Source: Haloarcula litorea
GTDB taxonomy: Archaea; Halobacteriota; Halobacteria; Halobacteriales; Haloarculaceae
DNA length: 64,000 nt
Reading direction: 5' to 3'
NCBI RefSeq assembly: GCF_029338195.1
Contig: NZ_CP119780.1
Span: 220,461 to 284,460 of the forward strand
The notes beneath the pieces were generated by a model. That model had not been told where the DNA came from. It was given only the letters and a program-made list of their open reading frames with translations, and searched no databases. The position numbers were made by a program, and so were the translations under genes. Shown here in pieces: positions 33,762 to 42,625 of the stretch. The stretch's first letter is position 1, and each line of letters starts with the position of its first letter.

Positions 33762-34975
33762 GAGACTATTCCGACCACATCGACACGCGCGACCCCGAGC
33801 GAGACGTACAGATCACCGACATCACGACCGCCGTCGTCGAGGGCAACTTCGAGTGGAACCTCATCAAGGTCGAGACCGACGCCGGCGTGACCGGCATCGG
33901 CGAGTCCTACCGGGGCGGTGGCGTCCCGGAACTCGTCGAGTACACGAAGCGGTTCCTGCTCGGCGAGAACCCGCTGGACGTCGAACGGCTCGTCCGGTAC
34001 ATCGTCCAGGAGATGTCCGGCCACGGTGGCACCACCGGGAAAGTCGTCACCGCCGCCTCGGGCATCGAGGTGGCGCTGTGGGACGCCGCCGGCAAGATCC
34101 TCGACCTCCCGGTCTACCAGCTGCTGGGCTCGAAATACCGGGACCAGGTGCGCATCTACTGTGACTGTCACGCCGGCGAGGCCTACGAGGTCGAGGACGG
34201 CGCGACGGCCTACGCCGACGCCGAGGCGTACTCCCCGGAGGCGTACGCCGCCGAGGCCGCCCGCGTCACGGACATGGGCTTCAGCGCGCTGAAGTTCGAC
34301 CTCGACCTGCCGGCGGACAACGACCCGGACCCGTACAACGGCCGGCTGACCAACGAGGCCATCGAGGAGAAACGCGAGATCGTCGCCGCGGTGCGCGACG
34401 AGATCGGCTACGACGTCGACCTCGCCTTCGACTGTCACTGGGACTACTCCGTCGAGAGCGCCAAGCGGTTGGCCCACGAACTGGAGGAGTTCAAGCTGAT
34501 GTGGCTCGAGGACCTCGTCCCGCCGGAGAACATAGACGCCCAGATCGAGGTGACACAGGACACCCGCACCCCGGTCGCCACCGGCGAGAACCGGTTCCGC
34601 GTGTTCGAACTGAGCGAGCTGGTCTACGAACACGGGGTCGACATCATCACCCCGGACCCGACCACCGTCGGGGGCCTGGCCGAGACGATGCGGGTCGCCG
34701 ACCGGGCCGAGGAGAACTACATGCCCGTCTCGCCGCACAACGTCTGCAGCCCCGTCGGGACGATGGCCTGTGTCCACCTCGGTGCGGCCGTCCCGAACTT
34801 CGACGTGCTGGAGTACCACGCGCTGGAGGTCGACTGGTGGGACGACCTGCTCGCCCGGGACGAACCGCTCATCCAGGACGGCTACATCGAGGTCCCCGAG
34901 GAGCCGGGCCTGGGGATCGAACTCGACGAGTCCGTCGTCGAGGAGCACCTGCTCGACGGGACCAGCGGGTTCTGA
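33758..34975 (+). CDS. Enolase-superfamily aldonate dehydratase (gluconate/xylonate type), paralogue of the 6573 gene
   Basis: A 405-aa enzyme closely similar to the one at 6573. Lys179 and Asp181 in LKFDLDLP, Asp225 in DCHWDYS, Glu251 in WLEDLVPPE, Glu277 in TGENRF and His in SPHNVCSPVGT form the active site. The conserved opening is RDPERDVQITDITTAVVEGNF. It is translationally coupled to the previous gene. The product should be a 2-keto-3-deoxy-aldonate. Compared with the 6573 enzyme, differences around LEDLVPP and the loop after KFDLDLP (residues 184-200) may set another sugar specificity. Confidence 0.85.
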   Translation: MRDYSDHIDTRDPERDVQITDITTAVVEGNFEWNLIKVETDAGVTGIGESYRGGGVPELVEYTKRFLLGENPLDVERLVRYIVQEMSGHGGTTGKVVTAASGIEVALWDAAGKILDLPVYQLLGSKYRDQVRIYCDCHAGEAYEVEDGATAYADAEAYSPEAYAAEAARVTDMGFSALKFDLDLPADNDPDPYNGRLTNEAIEEKREIVAAVRDEIGYDVDLAFDCHWDYSVESAKRLAHELEEFKLMWLEDLVPPENIDAQIEVTQDTRTPVATGENRFRVFELSELVYEHGVDIITPDPTTVGGLAETMRVADRAEENYMPVSPHNVCSPVGTMACVHLGAAVPNFDVLEYHALEVDWWDDLLARDEPLIQDGYIEVPEEPGLGIELDESVVEEHLLDGTSGF

Positions 34976-35040
34976 GACGCGTTCCCACTGACCGGGAACA
35001 CGGTGGTCCCATTTTGGTAGTCGAGAGAGCAGAGACGCGT

Positions 35041-36201
35041 ATGCTCGACTACTTCGACCTGGAGGCGTCGCTGTCACAGGAGGAACGGCTCGTCCTCGAC
35101 TCGGCCCGGGAGTTCGTCGACGCGGAGATCGAAGACCCCGGCCGGCACTGGCTCGACGGAACCTTCCCGACGGAGCTCGTCACGAAGATGGGAGAGATGG
35201 GGTTCTACGCGCCGAACCTGGACGGCTACGGCCTCCCGAACCTCAGCGAGCGGGCGTACGGGCTCGTGATGCAGGAGTTGGAGGCCTGTGACTCGGGGCT
35301 GCGGTCGATGGCGTCGGTCCAGGGGGCGCTCGTGATGTACCCGATCCACGCCTACGGGAGCGAGACACAGAGAGACGAGTGGCTCCCGGCGCTGGCGAGC
35401 GGCGAGGCGGTCGGCTGTTTCGGGCTGACGGAGCCGGAACACGGCTCGAATCCGTCGGCGATGGAGACCAGCGCCGAACGGGACGGCGACGGGTTCGTTC
35501 TGAACGGGTCGAAGACGTGGATCACGAACTCGCCGATCGCGGACGTCGCCGTGGTGTGGGCTCGGGACCTGAGCAGCGAGGGGGACCCGGTCCGTGGCTT
35601 CCTCGTCGAGACCGACCGCGACGGCGTCACGACCAACGAGATCGAGGAGAAGCTCTCGCTCCGGATGTCGATCACCGGCGAGATCGGACTGAACGACGTC
35701 TACGTTCCGGAGTCGAACCGTCTGCCGGGCGTCGAGGGGATGAAGGGGCCGCTGTCCTGTCTCACGCAGGCCCGGTACGGGATCGCCTGGGGCGCGGTCG
35801 GTGCTGCCCGGAACTGCTTCGAGACGGCCCGCGAGTACGCCACCGAGCGCGAGCAGTTCGGCGGTCCGATCGGGCGGTTCCAGCTCCAGCAGGAGAAGCT
35901 CGCGGAGATGGCCACCCAGATCACGCTCGCGCAGTTGCTCGCCCACCGACTCGCCGACCTGAAGGAGGCCGGCGACCTGCGGCCGCAACACGTCTCGATG
36001 GCCAAGCGAAACAACGTCAGGATGGCACGGGACCAGTCCCGGATCGCGCGGGAGATGCTCGGCGGGAACGGCATCACGGCCGACTACTCCCCGATGCGAC
36101 ACATGGCGAACATGGAGACGGTGTACACCTACGAGGGGACCCACGACATCCACACGCTGGTGCTGGGCGAGGACCTCACCGGTATCGCGGCCTACCAGTG
36201 A
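35041..36201 (+). CDS. Acyl-CoA dehydrogenase, glutaryl-CoA dehydrogenase-like
   Basis: A 386-aa enzyme with the glutaryl-CoA dehydrogenase pattern: ELEACDSGLRSMASVQ, CFGLTEPEHGSNPSAMET, LNGSKTWITNSPIADVAVVWA, RYGIAWGAVGAARNCFETAREYATEREQFGGPI and TVYTYEGTHDIHTLVLG, where Glu365 is the catalytic base. Known members oxidise and decarboxylate glutaryl-CoA to crotonyl-CoA, but succinyl- or other dicarboxyl-CoA esters are also used by relatives. ATG 35041 is preceded by ATTTTGG at 28-30 nt. It follows two dehydratases by a 65-base gap. It is not obviously part of sugar-acid breakdown. Confidence 0.88.
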   Translation: MLDYFDLEASLSQEERLVLDSAREFVDAEIEDPGRHWLDGTFPTELVTKMGEMGFYAPNLDGYGLPNLSERAYGLVMQELEACDSGLRSMASVQGALVMYPIHAYGSETQRDEWLPALASGEAVGCFGLTEPEHGSNPSAMETSAERDGDGFVLNGSKTWITNSPIADVAVVWARDLSSEGDPVRGFLVETDRDGVTTNEIEEKLSLRMSITGEIGLNDVYVPESNRLPGVEGMKGPLSCLTQARYGIAWGAVGAARNCFETAREYATEREQFGGPIGRFQLQQEKLAEMATQITLAQLLAHRLADLKEAGDLRPQHVSMAKRNNVRMARDQSRIAREMLGGNGITADYSPMRHMANMETVYTYEGTHDIHTLVLGEDLTGIAAYQ

Positions 36202-36220
36202 AGACGGGAGGGCGCTGCGC

Positions 36221-37186
36221 CTACAGCACCCGGTTCCGGAGGTCGTCGTACGCGCCCGTCTCGGCGATTCGCTCGACGTTCTCGACGAGGATGTCCGCGC
36301 GACGCTCCCAGTAGTCCGGCGTGTGCCCCGCGACGTGGGGCGTGAGGAAGACGTTCTCGAACCCCCAGAGGTCGTGGTCGGTCGGGAGCGGTTCGGGGTC
36401 GGTCACGTCCAGCGCGGCCCCGTGGATAGCGTTCGACCGGAGGGCGTCGACCAGCGCGGACGTGTCCACGACGCCGCCCCGGGCGATGTTGACGAGGATC
36501 GCGTCGGTCGGGAGCGCGTCGAGAGCCCGCTCGCCGACGAGACCGTCGGTGGCGTCGGTGAGGGGACAGGCGAGCACGAGCACGTCCGTCCGCGGCAGCA
36601 CGGCGAGCAGGTCGTCGTACCCGACCACCTCGTCGGTCGGGCCGCCCTTGGACGGCGTGTGGCGGACGCCGATCGTGTCGACGTCGAACGCGTCGAACCG
36701 CTGGACGAGCGCCTCGCCGATCGCGCCGAGGCCGACGACGGTGACGGTGCTCCCAGCGAGGTCGGTAAAGGACTGGAACCGCCGCCACTCGCGGCGCTGC
36801 TGTCGGCGGCGGCCCTCGTCCAGCCGGCGGGTGAACGTCAGCACCCACCCGAGGACGTGCTCGGCGACGTTGGGACCGTGGACGCCCGAGGCGTTCGTCA
36901 CGGCGACGCCGCGCTCGTCGAGGAGGTCCAGCGGCAGGTGGTCGACGCCGGCGGCGTTGCAGGCGAACAACCGCAGTTCGGGGGCCTCGTCGAGGGTCGA
37001 CCGGTCGATGGACGTGCCGGCGACGATACGCGCGTCGGCGAGGTGGTCGCGGCGCTCGGCGGCCGTCCGGGCGAGCGCGACGGAGTGGTCCGGGAGCCGC
37101 CGTCGGAGGACGTCCACGTAGTCCGCGGCCGGGATTCCGTGGGCGTCGTGGTCCAGCACCGTGATCGGGGGCGAGTCGGTTGGCAT
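36221..37186 (-). CDS. D-isomer-specific 2-hydroxyacid dehydrogenase (second copy)
   Basis: A 321-aa dehydrogenase: CNAAGVDHLPLDLL near the substrate loop, GLGAIGEALVQRFDAFDVDTIGVRHTP for cofactor binding, VNIARGGVVDTSALVDAL with the active Arg, DPEPLP, and FLTPHVAGHTPDYWERRA with the catalytic His. The two enzymes at 5577 and here are the same length but clearly diverged. It converges on the acyl-CoA dehydrogenase and is followed upstream by an MFS gene. It may reduce hydroxypyruvate, glyoxylate or a keto-sugar acid. Confidence 0.88.
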   Translation of the reverse strand: MPTDSPPITVLDHDAHGIPAADYVDVLRRRLPDHSVALARTAAERRDHLADARIVAGTSIDRSTLDEAPELRLFACNAAGVDHLPLDLLDERGVAVTNASGVHGPNVAEHVLGWVLTFTRRLDEGRRRQQRREWRRFQSFTDLAGSTVTVVGLGAIGEALVQRFDAFDVDTIGVRHTPSKGGPTDEVVGYDDLLAVLPRTDVLVLACPLTDATDGLVGERALDALPTDAILVNIARGGVVDTSALVDALRSNAIHGAALDVTDPEPLPTDHDLWGFENVFLTPHVAGHTPDYWERRADILVENVERIAETGAYDDLRNRVL

Positions 37187-37228
37187 CGGGTGTCGGTGCT
37201 ACGGCGAGCGCCGACAAAGCTCCGGTGG

Positions 37229-38482
37229 TCACGCGCCGTCGACGCGGATCGGCGGTGCCGCGCTCATCAGGAACAGGCAGACCACACCGACGGCGACGCC
37301 GACGACGGCCGTCGTGGCCCCGACCGCACGGACGGCCGGGACGAACCCGAGCCGCGGGGCGGCAACCGCGATCGCACCGCCCATCGCGATGGGCGTGACC
37401 GTCGCCGCGGCGCGCCCGCTCCCCTCACCGATGCTCACCAGCCCGCCGCGGTACGCCGGCGGCGCGACGTCGGTGACGATGCTCCGGTACAGCGACAGCG
37501 TGATGCCGAAGCCGACGCCCATCACCACGACACCGACGGTCGCGACCGCCAGCGAACCCGCGAGGAAGACCGTCGTCAGACCGACGGCCATCGCGACGTT
37601 GGTCGTGACGAGCGGGTAGAGTCGCCGCTCGAACCGCGCCGTGAGACGACCGGCCTGGGTCGCCGCGAGCGCGTAGCTGGTACTGGCCACCGCGGCGAGG
37701 AGGCCGGCCGCGGCGGGCGTGCGACCGAGGACGTCGACGACCACGATGGAGTTGTACGTGAGGAAGCCCAGCCACACGAGCGTCCCGGACCCCCGAGCGA
37801 CGACGATGGTCCACGCCCGGCGGTGGCTGACGACGGCCCAGAGGTCGGTCAGCTGTTCCAGGACGGCCACCTCCGACTCGGCCTCGTCGGTCGCGTGGAC
37901 GGGCTCCTCGAACCACCGGTACACGACCAGTGCGATCGGGAACGCGATCGCGTACAGCAGGAACGGGTACTGCCAGCCGACACCGACGAGGACCCCCGCG
38001 GCGAGCGGGAACACCGTCTGTGCGACCCCGGAGCCCGTGAACCGGAGGCCCTGTGCCGTCGCCTCCTTCGTCCCGGAGTAGAGGTCCCCCAGGCTCGTGA
38101 TGATGATCGGCGTGAGCGCCGCGAACCCGATCCCCTGGCAGAACCGGAGCGCGAGGGCGACCCGGAACTCCCCGACGAACGCGATCGCGGTCCCGGTCGC
38201 CCCGAACCACAGGAGCCCGAACAGGATGACCGGACGTCGGCCGTATCGGTCGGCGAGGAACCCCGTCACCGGGATGATGAACACCGCCGGGGCGGTGAAC
38301 GCCGACATCATCAGTCCGACGGTCGCGGGCGTCGCACCGAGGGGGTCGACGAGCGAGTCCAGGACGGGCGACATCAGCGCCGTCCCCAGTGGCGGAAGCA
38401 TGTTCGTCAGGAACAGCAACTGGAACGAGCGTTCCCGAACGATGTCCGTATCCGACCCCGCGATCGACGAGAGGGATGCCAC
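37229..38482 (-). CDS. Major facilitator superfamily transporter
   Basis: A 417-aa, 12-helix carrier. GFLADRYGRRPVILFGLLWFG is the classic MFS loop 2-3 signature, and FCQGIGFAALTPIIITSLGDLYSGTKEATAQGLRFTGSGVAQ is its sixth-helix neighbourhood. GTG 38482 is preferred over an upstream GTG because a TTTTAAT box at 38508-38513 lies about 28 nt before it. It is divergent from the IclR gene, with a shared 160-base control region that includes an inverted repeat. The transported sugar or acid is unknown. Confidence 0.85.
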   Translation of the reverse strand: MASLSSIAGSDTDIVRERSFQLLFLTNMLPPLGTALMSPVLDSLVDPLGATPATVGLMMSAFTAPAVFIIPVTGFLADRYGRRPVILFGLLWFGATGTAIAFVGEFRVALALRFCQGIGFAALTPIIITSLGDLYSGTKEATAQGLRFTGSGVAQTVFPLAAGVLVGVGWQYPFLLYAIAFPIALVVYRWFEEPVHATDEAESEVAVLEQLTDLWAVVSHRRAWTIVVARGSGTLVWLGFLTYNSIVVVDVLGRTPAAAGLLAAVASTSYALAATQAGRLTARFERRLYPLVTTNVAMAVGLTTVFLAGSLAVATVGVVVMGVGFGITLSLYRSIVTDVAPPAYRGGLVSIGEGSGRAAATVTPIAMGGAIAVAAPRLGFVPAVRAVGATTAVVGVAVGVVCLFLMSAAPPIRVDGA

Positions 38483-38507
38483 GATGCTGACCACAGGACT
38501 GAACGGA

Positions 38508-38513
38508 TTAAAA
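38508..38513 (-). promoter_or_regulatory. TATA box for the MFS gene
   Basis: TTTTAA on the minus strand, about 28 nt before GTG 38482. Confidence 0.45.
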
Positions 38514-38591
38514 CTGGCTATCGGCCGCGGCACTCCACCGCTCGGGCCGGCAGTGAGGCGTGGTATCGACTGTCACGAATCGGCCGATATT

Positions 38592-38616
38592 GTTCGAACT
38601 GATCGAACCAGTTTTA
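38592..38616 (+). promoter_or_regulatory. 17-bp inverted repeat plus TATA box before the second IclR gene
   Basis: GTTCG-N7-CGAAC (38592-38608; arms extend to GTTCGA/TCGAAC) abuts GTTTTA at 38611-38616, which lies about 28 nt before ATG 38641. The total length equals that of the operator at 13744-13760, with one base changed in each arm (T/C and A/G). Confidence 0.55.
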
Positions 38617-38640
38617 CCGCCGGCCCATCTTGGTTGGCGT

Positions 38641-39414
38641 ATGGCACAGGGAACGAACGAACAATCGGACTCGGTCCAGACCGCGCGAACGATGTTCGAC
38701 GTGGTCTGTTGCATCAAGAACGGGAGCGGGATGACGCTGACCGAGATCGTGACCGAACTCGACTACGCGAAGAGCACGGTACACCGGCATCTGCGAACGC
38801 TAGAGGAACTCGGGTACGTCGTACAACGGGACGACGGCTACCACGTCGGGCTCCGGTTCCTCGACATCGGAGTGACCGCTCGGAACAGCTACGACGGGTA
38901 CAAACTCATCCGGAACAAGGTCGAAGAGATCGCCGACGAGACCGGGGAGCGCGCGCAGTTTTTCGTCGAGGAACACGCCGAGGCGGTGTATCTCGCACGG
39001 TCGGTCGGCGAACAGGCAGTCCACACGGACCCCGGAATCGGGAGCCGGATCCCGCTCTACGCGGCCTCCGCGGGGAAGGCCATCCTGGCGGAACTCCCCG
39101 AGGACGAGCTGTTCGAAATGATCGAACGAATGGAGTTCGAACCGATGACGGAGTACACGATCACGGACCCGGACGAGCTGATGGCGGAACTGGCGGAGAT
39201 CCGCGACCGGGGCTACAGCTTCAACCGCGAAGAGTCGTTACAGGGGACACACGCGGTCGGCGTCGCCATCTGCGATGAACAGGGCGAGGTCATCGGCGGG
39301 CTGAGCGTCACCGGGCCGTCCCACCGACTGAAGGGCGAGCGGTTCACCGAGGAGCTGCCGGACCTGCTGTTGGGTGCCGCGAACGAACTCGAACTCAACA
39401 TCGCTCACTCGTAG
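38641..39414 (+). CDS. IclR family transcriptional regulator (second copy)
   Basis: A 257-aa regulator. MTLTEIVTELDYAKSTVHRHLRTLEELGYVVQRD (from residue 31) is the winged helix. The C-terminal IclR domain contains AGKAILAELPEDELFEMI, EIRDRGYSFNREESLQGTHAVGVAI and GPSHRLKGERFTEELP. ATG 38641 is fixed by promoter spacing. It is divergent from the MFS gene and close to the sugar-acid operons at 29-36 kb, which it probably controls together with itself. Its effector is likely a sugar acid or an intermediate. Confidence 0.9.
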   Translation: MAQGTNEQSDSVQTARTMFDVVCCIKNGSGMTLTEIVTELDYAKSTVHRHLRTLEELGYVVQRDDGYHVGLRFLDIGVTARNSYDGYKLIRNKVEEIADETGERAQFFVEEHAEAVYLARSVGEQAVHTDPGIGSRIPLYAASAGKAILAELPEDELFEMIERMEFEPMTEYTITDPDELMAELAEIRDRGYSFNREESLQGTHAVGVAICDEQGEVIGGLSVTGPSHRLKGERFTEELPDLLLGAANELELNIAHS

Positions 39415-40031
39415 CGAGCCGGACCCGCCGTCTTCCCCACCGTCCGGGGTCGCTCGCTGTCCGACGAGACCGTACGTCGAGTTCGAGAGCGTCGAACTTT
39501 GATGGTCAGGGCACTCGTCTCCCACGTCGTGCCGGTAGAGCGGCGTCTGTTCGGGTAGAGCGTCGTGTGAGGTGGCGACGCCGCGCGTCCGCAGCCGTTT
39601 CGTTCGTCGGAACCGGAGCTAAAAGTAGTGTGTTCGTCCGCCCTCAGTGACGGACTTCGCCCGGGCCGTGGTCCGGACAGCTCTTGTTCGACGTTGTCGA
39701 ACTATATGTCATCATCGTTTGTACACCTCGGGTACGGTCGTCACCGGTCGCGCGAGCGAACGAGCGGCGAAGCGATTCCGGGGCGGCGGGATCGGAGACT
39801 ACCGGCGTCGCGCTGAGGACGACGCCCCGACGCTTCGGCGGGCACCCGGACCGGCCGGGAGCGTGTCCCGAGGGAACGCGCCGTCGCGGTCGGGGACCGT
39901 GCGGCGATCGAACCGCGCCGGTGGAGTCGAAATCACAACGGTACTTTTGTTACTCTTTCCGACCGGCGGAGGCAGAGAGTGGGTGGATAGGTACATTTAT
40001 ACACGCCCAGTCTGACTCTTTGGGTATACTG
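39415..40031. other. 617-base intergenic region
   Basis: No coding frame with acidic haloarchaeal composition. The only feature I can support is TTTATA at 39996-40001, about 31 nt before the SMC-like gene. The rest shows nothing clear. Confidence 0.5.
39996..40001 (+). promoter_or_regulatory. TATA box for the SMC-like/RdfA pair
   Basis: TTTATA 31-36 nt before ATG 40032. Confidence 0.5.
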
Positions 40032-41981
40032 ATGTCGACTCCAACGCAAAAGTCTGCTGTCGCACACATCGACGTGGAGAACATCGGCGGGATCGCGGAG
40101 ACCGCACTCGATATCCCACCCGGCGTGACCGTCCTCTCGGGCGAGAACGCGACGAACCGGACGTCGTTCCTGCAGGCGATCATGGCGGCGATGGGGAGCG
40201 ACCAGGCCACGCTCAAGGGCGACGCCGAGACCGGGCGGGCGTCCCTACGGCTCGGCGAGAGCGAGTACGAGCGGACCCTCGAACGGCAGAACGGCACGGT
40301 CGTCCTGGACGACGGCGGCTACCTCGACGATCCGACCGTGGCCGACCTCTTCGCGTTCCTCCTCGAGACCAACGAGGCCCGGCAGGCCGTGGCCCGGGAC
40401 GGGGACCTCCGGGACCTCATCATGCGACCCATCGACACCGAGTCCCTCAAGTCCGATATCGAACGGCTCGAGGCCGAGAAAGGCGAGATCAACGACCGAC
40501 TCGCGACCATCGAGTCGCGGAAGACCGACCTCCCGGACCTCGAACAACAGCGCAACGAGTACCAGTCGGAGATCGCGGAGAAACGCGAGGAGCTGGCCGA
40601 ACTGGAGTCGGAGATCGACGACCACAGCCGTGGCGTCGAGGAGACCCGCCAGGAGCAGGAGGAGCTGGAGAGCAAGCTCCAGGAGCTGCGGTCGACCCGT
40701 TCGGAGATCGAGTCCGTCCGCCGGAAGATCGAGAACCAGCAGCAGTCGATCACCTCGCTCAAGCAGGAGCGCAGCGAGATCGAGGCGGAACTCGACGACC
40801 TCCCGGAGACGCCGACGGCCGAGCAGTCCGACCTCGACGCCGAGATCCAGCAGCTCCGCGACGACCGACAGCGCCTCAACGGGGAGATCTCGGACCTCCA
40901 GAGCCTCATCCAGTACAACGAGGAGCGCCTCGATGAGGAGGACTACCAGATGCTCGAGGAGTTCGAGACGGACGACGCCAACGGCTCGGTGACGGACGAC
41001 CTGCTCTCGGACACCGACGAGATCGTGTGCTGGACGTGTGGATCGACGGTCGACCGCCAGCAGATCGAGGAGACGATCGATCGGCTCCAGGACCTCCGGA
41101 GCGAGAAGGTCACGGAACTCAACGACATCAAGGATCAGCTCGAAGACCTGAAGGCGGACAAGCGCGACATCGAGCGGCAGCGGGACCGGCGGTCGGAGCT
41201 CCAGAGCTCGCTGGCCCAGGTCGAGGACGAGCTCGACCGCCGGGGGAAACAGATCGACTCGCTCAAGGACCGCCGCGACGAGCTGACCGACGACGTCGAG
41301 GAACTCGAAGCGGAGGTGGACGCGCTCGAGTCCGAGGACTTCGGGGACATCCTCGACCTGCACAAGGAGGCCAACCAGCTCGAGTTCGAGATCGACCAGC
41401 TGGAGTCCGACCTCGACGAGGTCACCGACGAGATCGAGACGATCGAGGAGATGCTCGACGAGGCGGACGACCTCCGAGCGGAACGCGACCGGCTGGCCGA
41501 CGAACTGACCGAGAAGCGGACCAAGATCGACCAGATCGAGGCCGACGCCGTCGAGCGGTTCAACGATCACATGGACACGATCCTGGAGATGCTCGACTAC
41601 GAGAACCTCGATCGCATCTGGATCGAGCGGCTGGAGAAGACGGTTCGAGAGGGGCGACAGAAGGTCCAACAGACCGCCTTCGAGATCCACGTGGTCCGGA
41701 CGACGGAGAACGGGGCGGCCTACGAGGACACCATCGACCACCTCAGCGAGAGCGAACGGGAGGTGACGGGACTCGTGTTCGCGCTGGCCGGGTATCTGGT
41801 CCACGACCTGCACGAGGAGGTCCCCTTCATGCTGTTGGACTCGCTGGAGGCGATCGACTCCGACCGGATCGCCACCCTCGTAGGGTACTTCGCCGATCAC
41901 GTCGACTACCTCGTCGTCGCGCTCCTCGAGGAGGACGCCGCGGCCCTGCCCGGGGAGTACAACTACGTCACCGATATCTGA
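40032..41981 (+). CDS. Archaea-specific SMC-related protein with CxxC hook
   Basis: A 649-aa Rad50/SMC-like protein. The N-terminal ATPase lobe has LSGENATNRTSFLQAIMAAM (P-loop G37-S45), in which the usual Gly-Lys is Asn-Arg, so Walker A is degenerate. Residues about 150-330 and 340-560 are long acidic coiled coils around a zinc-hook-like CWTC (Cys333/Cys336). The C-terminal lobe has LSESEREVTGLVFALAG (signature) and FMLLDSLEAIDSDRIATLVGYF (Walker B/D-loop). ATG 40032 is chosen with a TATA box. The rdfA gene follows after 26 bases. In Haloferax a homologous pair lies in a cell-shape locus. A role in chromosome organisation or morphology is inferred. Confidence 0.85.
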   Translation: MSTPTQKSAVAHIDVENIGGIAETALDIPPGVTVLSGENATNRTSFLQAIMAAMGSDQATLKGDAETGRASLRLGESEYERTLERQNGTVVLDDGGYLDDPTVADLFAFLLETNEARQAVARDGDLRDLIMRPIDTESLKSDIERLEAEKGEINDRLATIESRKTDLPDLEQQRNEYQSEIAEKREELAELESEIDDHSRGVEETRQEQEELESKLQELRSTRSEIESVRRKIENQQQSITSLKQERSEIEAELDDLPETPTAEQSDLDAEIQQLRDDRQRLNGEISDLQSLIQYNEERLDEEDYQMLEEFETDDANGSVTDDLLSDTDEIVCWTCGSTVDRQQIEETIDRLQDLRSEKVTELNDIKDQLEDLKADKRDIERQRDRRSELQSSLAQVEDELDRRGKQIDSLKDRRDELTDDVEELEAEVDALESEDFGDILDLHKEANQLEFEIDQLESDLDEVTDEIETIEEMLDEADDLRAERDRLADELTEKRTKIDQIEADAVERFNDHMDTILEMLDYENLDRIWIERLEKTVREGRQKVQQTAFEIHVVRTTENGAAYEDTIDHLSESEREVTGLVFALAGYLVHDLHEEVPFMLLDSLEAIDSDRIATLVGYFADHVDYLVVALLEEDAAALPGEYNYVTDI

Positions 41982-42007
41982 GACCCCCACAACGAGAGAT
42001 CACAACA

Positions 42008-42625
42008 ATGTCACAGGGAGAATCCGACCGCCGGTCGAACAAGGTGGCGAGGCTCATCGACGAGTACGAACTGGAGGGGCTCGGGACGGAACTGGAGGCG
42101 CGCTGGACCGACGACGGCGAGGACCGGATGAGCCTCCGCGACCTCGCGGAGTACTTCAACAAGCGGCTCCTGGAGACGGAGCTCATCGAGGCCGGGATGA
42201 GTGCGCTCGACAGCGAGGTCGACACCACGTACCGGCAACTGACCGACGACGACGTCAGCACGGGCGTCCGCACCGAGACGCGGTCGCGCCTCGAGCAGAA
42301 CGGGATCGACGTCGACGCGCTCGAATCGAACTTCGTCACCTACCAGGCGATCCGGTCGTACCTCCAGAACGTTCGGGGGGCCTCCTACGAGGGGCCGTCC
42401 GACGCGGAGAAGGTCGAGACCGACCAGCAGAGCATCCAGCGGTTGCTGACGCGGACACACACCGTCATCGACCAGCGGGTCGAGGCGCTCCGGGACACGG
42501 ACCGGCTCGCGCTCGACGACTTCGAGGTGTTCGTGGACGCACAGGTCCTCTGTCAGGCCTGCGGGACCCAACACTCCATCACCGACCTGCTGGAGCAGGG
42601 CGGGTGCGAGTGCCAGCAGTCCTGA
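42008..42625 (+). CDS. rdfA: RdfA family protein (rod-determining factor)
   Basis: A 205-aa acidic protein starting MSQGESDRRSNKVARLIDEYELEGLG, with ELEARWTDDGEDRMSLRDLAEYFNKRLLE as the family block, a central helical region (SNFVTYQAIRSYLQNVRG), and a C-terminal Cys pair LCQACGTQHSITDLLEQGGCEC that could bind zinc. I recognise the pattern of the haloarchaeal RdfA family, needed for rod-shaped cells in Haloferax volcanii, where it neighbours an SMC-like gene as here. It is 26 bases downstream of that gene and likely co-transcribed. Confidence 0.72.
   Translation: MSQGESDRRSNKVARLIDEYELEGLGTELEARWTDDGEDRMSLRDLAEYFNKRLLETELIEAGMSALDSEVDTTYRQLTDDDVSTGVRTETRSRLEQNGIDVDALESNFVTYQAIRSYLQNVRGASYEGPSDAEKVETDQQSIQRLLTRTHTVIDQRVEALRDTDRLALDDFEVFVDAQVLCQACGTQHSITDLLEQGGCECQQS

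Noticed and set aside
36323..38602. 759-codon plus-strand frame
   Set aside because: Opposite to the hydroxyacid dehydrogenase and MFS genes; highly charged repeats of Arg, Asp and Gly with no motif.
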